DNA from: Acidobacteriota bacterium
Lineage (GTDB): Bacteria > Acidobacteriota > Blastocatellia > Pyrinomonadales > Pyrinomonadaceae
Length of the DNA stretch: 49,081 nt
NCBI GenBank assembly: GCA_019239425.1
Contig: JAFAZX010000025.1
Span: 1-49,081 of the forward strand
Reading direction: 5' to 3'
Positions 35,469-42,917 of this stretch are shown one piece after another. Under the pieces are notes generated by a model that worked only from the letters and a program-made list of their open reading frames with translations, made no database searches and was not told where the DNA came from. The translations under genes and the position numbers were made by a program. The first letter of the stretch is position 1, and each line of letters opens with the position of its first letter.

Positions 35469-37706
35469 TCATTCGACGTAGAAGGCGATTCTTTCGGTCG
35501 CGGTGCGGTTGTTCGTGCGGTCGGTGGCCGTCAGTTGCAGGGTGTAGCGGCCGGGCGCGAGTTGTTCGAGCGATAGCTCAGACCAGAAGGGCAGGCGCGC
35601 GGGGTCTGGGGCGTCGGGCACCTTGAACGTTTGGGTTGTGATGAGCGGCGTCTGGCCGCGCAAGACCTGCGCCTGAAGCTGCACGTCGCCGGCGGCGCGC
35701 GCGGCGTTGTAGACGTAGGTCTGGAAGCGCAGGACGCTCGCGCGCGCGAAGTGCCGGTCGACGGCGACGGCGACAGGGCGCGGCGCTTCTGCCTCACGCC
35801 CGGCGGGGGCCGCCTGCGTCGTGCGCTCGCCGAGGAAGATGCTGCTCAGCGCGAAGTCGCCTTTCGAGAGGTCTGGAATCTCGACCCATTGCGTGGCGCT
35901 CCCCGTGCGGCCCGTGGCGCGTTCGCGCACGGCGACGCGCACCTGATAGAGCCCGGGCTTGAGGCGCAGGCGCTGGTGCCAGACGACCTCGCCGCTCGCC
36001 GTCTCGGGCGTGATGGTTAACAACTGCTTGAAGCTCCCGAACTGCCCGCGGTCGTCGATGGCCGCGCCCGCGACATCGACGAGCGCCTTTCCACCCGGCT
36101 TCAAAGCGAAGGCAGACCCCGCGAGCTGCATCGAGATGTTCAAGACCGTGCCCTGGTCGCCCGTGTCCTGGTATCCGGCCGAGACCGCGACCGGCAGCTC
36201 CCGCCGCGGGTAGAGCGAGCCGAGCGCCGCCAGCAGCTCCACGTCGTTAGCCTTCTGCACGTCTTCGATCTTCGTCTCTGCTTTCGTCACAGGCGCTTCC
36301 GCAACGACGCCTTTGGCTTCGACTGCATTCCCCCGCGCCGGATGCCCTTTCGGTTCGACGGCGGCGACGGGGACGCCGAACGATGCACCCCTCACGCGCA
36401 CGCGCCACTCCGGATGTCCTTTGACTGAGACCTTCAAACGCGCACCGGCCTCGCGCAGCTCCGTCGAGTCCGGGCGCCACGCGAGCAGGTAGTAGTCGGC
36501 GGTCTCGCCGATGGCCTGACGCACCGTCTCGCCGATGTCGTTCGAGTTGAAGACGGCACGCCCGCCGGTCTCGTCGGCCATGAGTTTGAGCGGCTCCCTC
36601 GTGGCCGAGATCTCGCCGAAGTCGACGCCGGTGCGGCGCGCGGTGAGGTCGATGTAGTCGTTCGAGGTGGCGTCTATCCCCGAGCCCGAGGGGAAGAGCG
36701 TCCCGCGCAGGCTCATCGTGTAGATCACGACCCCGGCCCGCGCGGCCGCCGCCGTGACCTCGCGCAGACGGTCGAAGGCGTCCCCGGCGTGCTCGTTGAG
36801 GACGAAGCCGTCCGAGAGGAAGAAGACGAGCTTGCGACCGGGGAGCGCGCCCGCCGAGAGCATCAGGCCGCGGAGCGCGTCGACCGTGCCGTCGGTCGCC
36901 ATCCGCCCCTGCGAGCTCACATGTCGCAGGCGGTTGCGCAGGTACGGCGCGGCCGAGTAGGAGGCCGCCAAGGTGTGATCGCCGTGGCGGCTGCCCGGCC
37001 CCATCTGCTGCTCGATCTTGGTTGACTCAAGCAGGTACGCGAAGAGCTCGCGGTTGCCCGAGTCGAGCACCTGGCTGGCCTCGTACTCGGTGATCCGCGT
37101 CTTGCCGCCGTAGGCGTCGGTCGTGCCCCTGTAGCCGAGGCGGCCCACGGCCGCGCGCAAAACCGCGGGGTTGTCCGTCAGTTGTTGCAGGAACCCGACC
37201 TGCCCGCTCGCCGAGACGACGGCCACCTGGTCGTACGGCCCCATCTCGTTATCCACGTAGCGCTGCAAGGCCGTGCGCGCGCGCGCCGTGCTCGCGGGAC
37301 TCAGGTGCAGGTCGTCCACGAAGAAGAAGATGAGGCGGCCTGCGGCCTCCGCGGCGGCGGCCCGTTTCGGCCCGGCCGTCTTAACGTCCCCCGTGCGGCG
37401 AGACGCGGCGGCCGAGAGCTGCGCCTCCTCGACGGGGCTGCCGGCCCTCACGCGCTCGAAGAAGCTGACGGCCTGCGTCCGGCCGTTCACCTGCAGCTCG
37501 AACTGCTCGGGCCGCAGGCCGTCCACGAACTTGCCGGACTTGTCGAAGACCGTCACGTCCGTCTGCACCAGCTCCGAAGTGATGCGGACGACCTCCTCGT
37601 CCTGCTCGGGGGCGCGCGTTCGCGTCTGCGCCGGGGCGATTGAGGAGAGACAGAGGGCGGCCGCCGACAGGAGCGAGCCGGTTCTCAACAGGTTTTTCGG
37701 GCGCAT
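35469..37706 (-). CDS. Secreted VWFA-related domain protein (acidobacterial type)
   Basis: 745 residues from the ATG at 37706 (the open frame extends to 38171 without family sequence). Signal peptide ends near residue 27 (SLLSAAALCLSSIAPAQ). ITSELVQTDVTVFDKSGKFV and FVDGLRPEQFELQVNG start the VWFA-related module; LIFFFVDDLHLSPAST is the metal-site strand, with His in place of the first Ser of DxSxS; GRKLVFFLSDGF is a later strand. The C-terminal 300 residues are beta-rich, possibly Ig-like (RLKPGLYQVRVAVRERATGR). Such proteins are abundant in Acidobacteriota, with unknown ligands. Start has GAGG 12 bases upstream. Confidence 0.85.
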   Translation of the reverse strand: MRPKNLLRTGSLLSAAALCLSSIAPAQTRTRAPEQDEEVVRITSELVQTDVTVFDKSGKFVDGLRPEQFELQVNGRTQAVSFFERVRAGSPVEEAQLSAAASRRTGDVKTAGPKRAAAAEAAGRLIFFFVDDLHLSPASTARARTALQRYVDNEMGPYDQVAVVSASGQVGFLQQLTDNPAVLRAAVGRLGYRGTTDAYGGKTRITEYEASQVLDSGNRELFAYLLESTKIEQQMGPGSRHGDHTLAASYSAAPYLRNRLRHVSSQGRMATDGTVDALRGLMLSAGALPGRKLVFFLSDGFVLNEHAGDAFDRLREVTAAAARAGVVIYTMSLRGTLFPSGSGIDATSNDYIDLTARRTGVDFGEISATREPLKLMADETGGRAVFNSNDIGETVRQAIGETADYYLLAWRPDSTELREAGARLKVSVKGHPEWRVRVRGASFGVPVAAVEPKGHPARGNAVEAKGVVAEAPVTKAETKIEDVQKANDVELLAALGSLYPRRELPVAVSAGYQDTGDQGTVLNISMQLAGSAFALKPGGKALVDVAGAAIDDRGQFGSFKQLLTITPETASGEVVWHQRLRLKPGLYQVRVAVRERATGRTGSATQWVEIPDLSKGDFALSSIFLGERTTQAAPAGREAEAPRPVAVAVDRHFARASVLRFQTYVYNAARAAGDVQLQAQVLRGQTPLITTQTFKVPDAPDPARLPFWSELSLEQLAPGRYTLQLTATDRTNNRTATERIAFYVE

Positions 37707-37786
37707 TTGCAAGAACCTCGAAGTGGCTTGAAAGGGACGGGGAGCGCGACGCCCCTGGAATCTATCACAGAGGGGCGGGCGGTGTG

Positions 37787-37792
37787 TATAAT
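37787..37792 (+). promoter_or_regulatory. Likely -10 box for the 5'-nucleotidase gene
   Basis: Perfect TATAAT at 37787-37792 in the divergent gap between the VWA gene and the nucleotidase. No clear -35 box is seen. The transcript leader would be about 95 bases with a small GGCGCC/GGTGCGCC hairpin. Confidence 0.4.
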
Positions 37793-37893
37793 CCGAGTTC
37801 AAAGGCACGGCCTGACTTCTGTCTGAACGGGGCGCCGACGGTGCGCCGGACGACTTAACTCCCGAACATCTCCGAGGAAGGACTTTCGACCCG

Positions 37894-39483
37894 ATGGCTT
37901 TCATCAGCACGCGCGGGCGCGCACTCGCACTCGTCGCCGCACTCCTCTTCACGCAGCACGCCACGCTCGCGCGGCAGACGGGCCGCGCCTGCACGGTGCG
38001 CGTCACGCTCCTGCAGGTCAACGACGTGTACCGCTTCACGCCGGCCGACCGCGGCGCGCGCGGCGGCCTCGCCCGCGTCTCTACCTTACGCAAGCGCGTG
38101 ATGCAGGAGTCGCCCAACACCATCTTCCTGCTATCGGGCGACACCATCTCGCCTTCGGTCGAGTCGATCACCTACAAGGGCGCGCAGATGATCGACGCGT
38201 GGAACCAGGTCGGGCTCGACTACTCGGTCTTCGGCAACCACGAGTTCGACTACGGCGACGAAGTGCTCGTCCAGCGGATGAAGGAGTCGAAGTTCAAGTG
38301 GCTCGGCGCGAACGTCGTCAACGCCTCCACGGGGAAGACCTTCGCCGACACGCCGGCCTTCGACGTGCGCGAGATCGGCGGCGTGAAGGTCGGCATCTTC
38401 GGCATCACACTGCCCGAGACGAAGACGACCTCGAAGCCCGGGCCGACGACGGAGTTCCGCGACCCCTGCGACACCGCCAAACAGGTCATCCCGCAGATGC
38501 GCGCGGCCGGCGCGCAGGCCGTCGTGGCGCTGACACACCTCGCGCTCGCGCAGGACAAGGCGCTCGCGCGCTGCGCCGCCGACGCGGGCGCGAAGATCGA
38601 CGTCATCATCGGCGGCCACGAGCACACGCTCCTGCAGTCCTCCTCCGGCGGCACGCCGATCTTCAAGATGACGGCCGACTCGCGCGAACTCGGCCGCATT
38701 GACCTCAACATCGACCCTTCGACGAACAAGGTCGAGTCCATCGACTGGGAGATTATCCCGGTCGACGCCTCCGTGCCGGACGACCCTGACTTCGCGCCCG
38801 TCGTCGCGAAGTACGCGAAGCTGACCGCGGAGCTTTCGCAGCCCGTCGGCGGCGCCGGCGTCCCGCTCGACGCGCGCAGCGCGACCAGCCGCACCGAGGA
38901 GACGAACGTCGCCGACTTCATCGCCGACTCGTTCCGCAAGGCCTCGGGCGCGGACGTGGCGCTCATCAACGGCGGCTCGATCCGCGCCGACGACGTGCTG
39001 CCCGCGGGCGAGCTCACGGTGCGCGACGTGCTCTCCATCCTCCCCTTCGGCAACGACCTCGCGATGATTCAGGTGACGGGCGACGTGCTCCGGCAGGCGC
39101 TCGAACACGGCGTGGCGCAGACGGCGCCCGGCGCGGAGCCGGGCCGCTTCCCGCAGGTCTCGGGCATCCGCTTCAGCTTCGACGCGTCGAAGCCGCCGCA
39201 GTCGCGCGTCTCCGACGTGACGGTCAACGGCCGAGCGCTCGACTTGAAGAAGACCTACACGCTCATTACGACCAGCTACGTCGCCGGCGGCGGCGACCAG
39301 TACGCTATGTTCAAGGGGCAGACGGGCGTCCCGCTCAAGCAGAAGCTGACCGACTCGGGCGTGCTGCGCAAGGCCATCGAGGACGCGAAAACAATCGCGC
39401 CCCGCACCGACGGCCGCATCAAGCGCCTCGACACGCCCACCGAGTCGAGGCCCTGCGCCGCGCCCACGCCGGCCGCGAAGTAG
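37894..39483 (+). CDS. Secreted 5'-nucleotidase/UshA-like metallophosphatase with altered metal ligand
   Basis: 529 residues with signal peptide. N-terminal metallophosphatase: LLQVNDVYRFTPADRGARGG, IFLLSGDTISPS, YSVFGNHEFDYGD, VVALTHLAL and IIGGHEHT. The C-terminal substrate domain has ETNVADFIADSFRKASGADV, NGGSIRADDVLPAGELTVRD, then LPFGNDLAMIQVTG. The first motif, usually N-D-x-H, is here N43-D-V-Y46, so one metal-binding His is Tyr. It probably still cleaves nucleotides, UDP-sugars or related phosphoesters in the periplasm, but metal affinity may differ. GAGGAAGGA precedes the ATG. Confidence 0.88.
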   Translation: MAFISTRGRALALVAALLFTQHATLARQTGRACTVRVTLLQVNDVYRFTPADRGARGGLARVSTLRKRVMQESPNTIFLLSGDTISPSVESITYKGAQMIDAWNQVGLDYSVFGNHEFDYGDEVLVQRMKESKFKWLGANVVNASTGKTFADTPAFDVREIGGVKVGIFGITLPETKTTSKPGPTTEFRDPCDTAKQVIPQMRAAGAQAVVALTHLALAQDKALARCAADAGAKIDVIIGGHEHTLLQSSSGGTPIFKMTADSRELGRIDLNIDPSTNKVESIDWEIIPVDASVPDDPDFAPVVAKYAKLTAELSQPVGGAGVPLDARSATSRTEETNVADFIADSFRKASGADVALINGGSIRADDVLPAGELTVRDVLSILPFGNDLAMIQVTGDVLRQALEHGVAQTAPGAEPGRFPQVSGIRFSFDASKPPQSRVSDVTVNGRALDLKKTYTLITTSYVAGGGDQYAMFKGQTGVPLKQKLTDSGVLRKAIEDAKTIAPRTDGRIKRLDTPTESRPCAAPTPAAK

Positions 39484-39497
39484 AGGTGGTGAGTTTT

Positions 39498-40010
39498 ATG
39501 TTCTACGAAGACGAAGAGGACTCGACTGTAGTCGACGGGCCGCGGCGGCGCGCGGTCGAGCTGTTCCGGCGGGCCTACGAGGCGCAGCTGGAGAAGAAGT
39601 ACGAGGAGGCGGTCGAACTCTACCGGCGCTCCATCGAGACCTACCCGACGGCCGAGGCGCACACCTTCCTCGGCTGGGTCTACAGCTTCGAGGGGCGCTA
39701 CGGCGACGCCATCGACGAGTGCCTCGCGGCCATCAGCGTGGACGCGACCTTCGGCAACCCCTACAACGACATCGGCAGCTACCTCATCGCGCAGGGCGAC
39801 CTCTGGACGTGCGTGCGCTGGTTCCGCCGCGCGCTCGCGGCGCCGCGCTACGAGTCCTACGCCTTCCCCCACTTCAACCTCGGCCGCGTCTACGAGCAGC
39901 GCCACCGCCCGCTCGACGCCGCGCGCCACTACGGCCTCGCCCTCGAAGAGGAGCCCGGCTTCACCCAGGCCGCGAAGGCCCTGAGGCGCGTGCAGGCCCG
40001 GCTGAATTGA
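39498..40010 (+). CDS. TPR protein, 170 residues
   Basis: Soluble. Three to four TPR-like helix pairs: EAQLEKKYEEAVELYRRSIE, EAHTFLGWVYSFEGRYGDAI, FPHFNLGRVYEQRHRPLDAA, then HYGLALEEEPGF. The start is the ATG at 39498 with GAGGTGGTGAG just upstream, 14 bp after the nucleotidase stop, so both are likely on one transcript. It should be an adaptor for protein contacts; the partner is unknown. Confidence 0.85.
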   Translation: MFYEDEEDSTVVDGPRRRAVELFRRAYEAQLEKKYEEAVELYRRSIETYPTAEAHTFLGWVYSFEGRYGDAIDECLAAISVDATFGNPYNDIGSYLIAQGDLWTCVRWFRRALAAPRYESYAFPHFNLGRVYEQRHRPLDAARHYGLALEEEPGFTQAAKALRRVQARLN

Positions 40011-40020
40011 AGCACCGGCC

Positions 40021-40096
40021 CATTTGTTCATTGATTCATTTACGAATCTCATCTCCAGCCCAATGAACAGATGACCAAATGAACAAATGAATCAAT
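40021..40096. repeat. Palindrome of ATGAACAA-type octamer units
   Basis: Left CATTTGTTCATTGATTCATT and right side repeats of ATGAACAA/ATGACCAA/ATGAATCA are inverse, with a 12-bp perfect part. It begins about 10 bp after the TPR stop, and its right edge contains the ATG of the next gene. Confidence 0.75.
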
Positions 40097-40740
40097 CTCA
40101 GGAAGAGTATTTCCTCTGTTGGAGCGCGGGGCCTGAGACGATGGACGCGCTGTGGGCGGAGGGGTGGCGGCACTTCGGGCCGATCTTCTTCCGCTACCGG
40201 CGCTGGCGGCACGCGGGGAGGAGTCTGACCGTCACGCCGCTGCGCTTGGAGCCCGCGCGGTTCGGGCCTTCGCGCAGCCAGCGCCGCGTGCTGGCGCGCA
40301 ACCGCGACCTGCGCGTGGAGGTTCTGCCGACGGCGCTCGACGCAGAGACGTTCGAGATGTTCGAGGCGCACCGCCGGCGCTTCCGCGCGGACGTGCCCGA
40401 CTCGCTCCACGACTTCCTCTCGCACGCGCCCTCGGAAGTGCCCTGCCGCAACGAGGCCGTCCGCGTCTACTCCGGCGGCCGCCTCGTCGCCGCGCACTTC
40501 CTCGACGTGGGGCAGACGGCGACCTCCTCCGTCTACTCGATGTTCGACCCCTCGGAGTCGCGCCGCAGCCTCGGCGTCTACACCATCCTGCTCGCCGTCG
40601 AGCGCTCGCGCCGCCTCGGGTGCCGACACTACTACCCCGGCTACGCCACGCGCGAGTCCTCGCCCTACGACTACAAGAAGAACCTCTCCGGCCTCGAAGA
40701 GTACGACTGGCGCGGACGCTGGCACCCGCTCGCGTCTTAA
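40087..40740 (+). CDS. Arginyl/leucyl-tRNA-protein transferase-like (Ate/Bpt C-terminal domain), short
   Basis: 217 residues. GWRHFGPIFFRYR, then SRSQRRVLARNRDL and the GNAT-like segment YSGGRLVAAHFLDVGQTATSS, YSMFDPSESRRSLGVYTILL, YYPGYAT are typical of the ATE C-terminal fold, which moves an amino acid from tRNA to a protein N-terminus for N-degron marking. The N-terminal Cys-rich part of ATE enzymes is absent; only one Cys lies near the start. No Shine-Dalgarno is seen, and the ATG with its leader is made by the preceding repeat. Activity is uncertain. Confidence 0.78.
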   Translation: MNQSQEEYFLCWSAGPETMDALWAEGWRHFGPIFFRYRRWRHAGRSLTVTPLRLEPARFGPSRSQRRVLARNRDLRVEVLPTALDAETFEMFEAHRRRFRADVPDSLHDFLSHAPSEVPCRNEAVRVYSGGRLVAAHFLDVGQTATSSVYSMFDPSESRRSLGVYTILLAVERSRRLGCRHYYPGYATRESSPYDYKKNLSGLEEYDWRGRWHPLAS

Positions 40741-40856
40741 GTTCAGGGCCGGCGCGTGTTAAATTCGACGTCGCCGCGGCCCGGCCCATTCGGCACCTCC
40801 CCGACACACACACGGAGTCCGGCCCGGCACACCAAGAACCGAAAGAAGGAACCCGC

Positions 40857-42182
40857 ATGACCCTTTTGAAGCCCCACGCCGCGGCGCGCCTGCTGGCCGC
40901 GGCCGCCGCCCTCTTCTGGCTGGCGCTCGCCTGCGGACAGGCGCGCGCGCAGGACAAGCTCGGCCCCTACGACCGCGACAGCGCCCGCGCGATGCTCTCG
41001 ATGATCCGCGACGACCTGAAGAGCAACTACTACGACCCCAACTTCCGCGGCCTCAAGCTCGAAGAGAAGTTCAAGGAGGCCGACGACCGCATCAAGGCGG
41101 CGCAGACGCGCGACCAGTTGATGATCCCCATCGCGCAGTTCCTCCTCAGCCTCGACGACTCGCACACGGTCTTCCTCCCGCCGGGGCGCGCCGCGCGCAT
41201 CGAGTACGGCTGGCGCGTGCAGATGGTCGGCGACCGCTGCTTCGTCACGGCGCTCAAGCCGAAGAGCGACGCCGAGTCGAAGCTCAAGCCGGGCGACGAG
41301 GTCATCTCCATCGACGGCTTCAGGCCGACGCGCGCGACGCTCTGGAAGATGCACTACCGCTACTACGCGCTGGCGCCCGCGCGCGCCGTCCGCTTCGTCG
41401 TGCAGAGCCCGGGCGAGGCGCAGCCGCGCGAGGTGACCGTCGAGTCGAAGATCGAGATGGGGCAGGCCGTCCGCCAGTGGCAGGACATCTTAATGCAGTC
41501 GCTGCGCGAGGAGTGGGACATCGTCCGCGTCCGCACCAGCGAGGCGGGCGACGACAGACTCCTCATCTGGAAGATGCCGACCTTCGAGGTCGAGGATCAG
41601 GTCGTGGACGACATGATGGGGCGGGCGCACAGGTTCAAGACGCTCGTGCTCGACCTGCGCGGCAACGGCGGCGGGTACGAGGACGCGCTCGTCCGCCTCG
41701 CCGGCTACTTCTTCGACCACGACCTGAAGGTGGCCGAGCGCAAGGGGCGCAAGGAGTCGAAGGTCGTCACCGCCAAGACGCGCGGCGACAAGGTCTTCAA
41801 GGGCAACCTCGTCGTGCTCGTGGACAGCGACTCGGGCTCCGCCGCCGAGATGTTCGCGCGCGTCGTGCAGTTGGAGAAGCGCGGCACGGTCATCGGCGAC
41901 CACACGGCCGGCGCCGTGATGACCTCGAAGTACTACGGGCGCGAGACGGGCGTCGGGCGCGTCCTCTACTTCGGCTCGAACATCACCATCGGCGACGTGC
42001 TGATGAGCGACGGCCAGAGCCTCGAGCGCGTGGGCGTCACGCCCGACGAGGTGCTGCTCCCGACGGGCGCCGACCTCGCCGCGCACCGCGACCCCGCGCT
42101 CGCGCGCGCCGCCGAGCTGGCCGGCGTCAAACTCGACCCCGAGAAGGCCGGCGCGCTCTTCCCCGTGGACTGGAAGAAGTAG
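40857..42182 (+). CDS. Secreted S41-family peptidase with PDZ domain
   Basis: 441 residues; signal peptide (FWLALACGQARAQ end). Then a helical part ending LSLDDSHTVFLPPG, a PDZ-like domain (about 115-190; LKPGDEVISIDGFRP), and the S41 core: TLVLDLRGNGGGYEDALVRL, VLVDSDSGSAAEMFARV with likely nucleophile S328, and VIGDHTAGAVMTSKYYG. The Lys of CtpA-type Ser-Lys dyads (TxGKG) is not present, so a tricorn-like mechanism or altered activity is possible. GAAGGA precedes the ATG at 40857; the frame further upstream is not coding in style. It probably processes envelope proteins. Confidence 0.87.
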   Translation: MTLLKPHAAARLLAAAAALFWLALACGQARAQDKLGPYDRDSARAMLSMIRDDLKSNYYDPNFRGLKLEEKFKEADDRIKAAQTRDQLMIPIAQFLLSLDDSHTVFLPPGRAARIEYGWRVQMVGDRCFVTALKPKSDAESKLKPGDEVISIDGFRPTRATLWKMHYRYYALAPARAVRFVVQSPGEAQPREVTVESKIEMGQAVRQWQDILMQSLREEWDIVRVRTSEAGDDRLLIWKMPTFEVEDQVVDDMMGRAHRFKTLVLDLRGNGGGYEDALVRLAGYFFDHDLKVAERKGRKESKVVTAKTRGDKVFKGNLVVLVDSDSGSAAEMFARVVQLEKRGTVIGDHTAGAVMTSKYYGRETGVGRVLYFGSNITIGDVLMSDGQSLERVGVTPDEVLLPTGADLAAHRDPALARAAELAGVKLDPEKAGALFPVDWKK

Positions 42183-42187
42183 CCGAT

Positions 42188-42264
42188 TTCACCACAGAGA
42201 CACAGAGACACGGCTTGTTGAGTTAATCTCTCAACAAGCCGTGTCTCTGTGTCTCTGTGGTTAA
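42188..42264. repeat. CACAGAG palindrome, copy 5 (GACACGGC variant)
   Basis: Perfect 32-bp arms (42191-42222 and 42230-42261) with only a 7-base loop. Both arms carry the GACACGGC form. It is placed between the convergent S41 and thioesterase genes. Confidence 0.97.
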
Positions 42265-42271
42265 TCCCTTC

Positions 42272-42694
42272 TTACGACGTTTCGTGCAGCTCGATATTTT
42301 CGAGGTTCTCCTTCGCGCTCTCGGGTATCCGCATCTTGCGGCGGTTGGCGTCCACGGCGACGTAGACGACCTCGGCCTCGGTCACTTTAATCCTCTCCGA
42401 CGTGCCGCCGTAGCGCTCGGCCTCGACGACGACGCGGGTGGTGATGGAGGTCGTCCCGATCTTCAACGTCTGTGCGTAGAAGCTCACCAGGTCGCCGACG
42501 AAGACGGGCTGGTGGAAGATGACCTCGCGCATGGCGACGGTGACGAAGCGCTCGACGCCGGTGCGGCGGTGCGCCTCGACCGCGCCGGCGATGTCGATGT
42601 AGCTCAGGATGATGCCGCCGAAGACTGTGCCCTGCGGGTTCGTGTCGCGCGGCAGAAGCGTGATGCGGATGGCGGGGTCGCCGTACGAGTTCAT
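42272..42694 (-). CDS. Acyl-CoA thioesterase, hotdog fold
   Basis: About 140 residues from the ATG at 42694. LLPRDTNPQGTVFGGIILSY with the conserved N/G turn and the acidic position in YIDIAGAVEAHRR, then FVTVAMREVIFHQPVFVGDL and the C-terminal VTEAEVVYVAVDANRR fit the YciA/BFIT-like acyl-CoA thioesterases. It hydrolyses acyl-CoA in the cytoplasm; chain length is unknown. A longer frame upstream to 42775 is Pro/Arg-rich and unlikely. Confidence 0.88.
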   Translation of the reverse strand: MNSYGDPAIRITLLPRDTNPQGTVFGGIILSYIDIAGAVEAHRRTGVERFVTVAMREVIFHQPVFVGDLVSFYAQTLKIGTTSITTRVVVEAERYGGTSERIKVTEAEVVYVAVDANRRKMRIPESAKENLENIELHETS

Positions 42695-42841
42695 GACCGA
42701 AGGATGGAGGCGGCCGGGCGGGGCTGTCAAGCGGGGTGGGGGCGTACAACGGATGGGGCCGGAGCGAACATCCAAACGCTTGTCGTAATAGCTGTAACGC
42801 CCGTTTTTGGCGTGCTTCTCCTCGCGGACGCGCGTAAAAAG

Positions 42842-42870
42842 TTGTCAGAGACGGCCCGTCGGCGTATCGT
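42842..42870 (+). promoter_or_regulatory. Promoter for the M1-like/TPR gene
   Basis: TTGTCA (42842-42847), 17-base spacer, TATCGT (42865-42870), 47 bp before the ATG at 42918. 5 of 6 and 4 of 6 to consensus. Confidence 0.55.
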
Positions 42871-42917
42871 TTCCTTAAAAGCACAATCGGCGCATCACCC
42901 GGCAGGAAGATCAGAAG

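Noticed and set aside
37707..38171. N-terminal extension of the VWA protein frame
   Set aside because: It is antisense to the nucleotidase gene, and the signal peptide starts at 37706.
40152..40856. N-terminal extension of the S41 peptidase frame
   Set aside because: It overlaps the Ate/Bpt-like gene in another frame and shows shadow composition; signal peptide and GAAGGA support the ATG at 40857.
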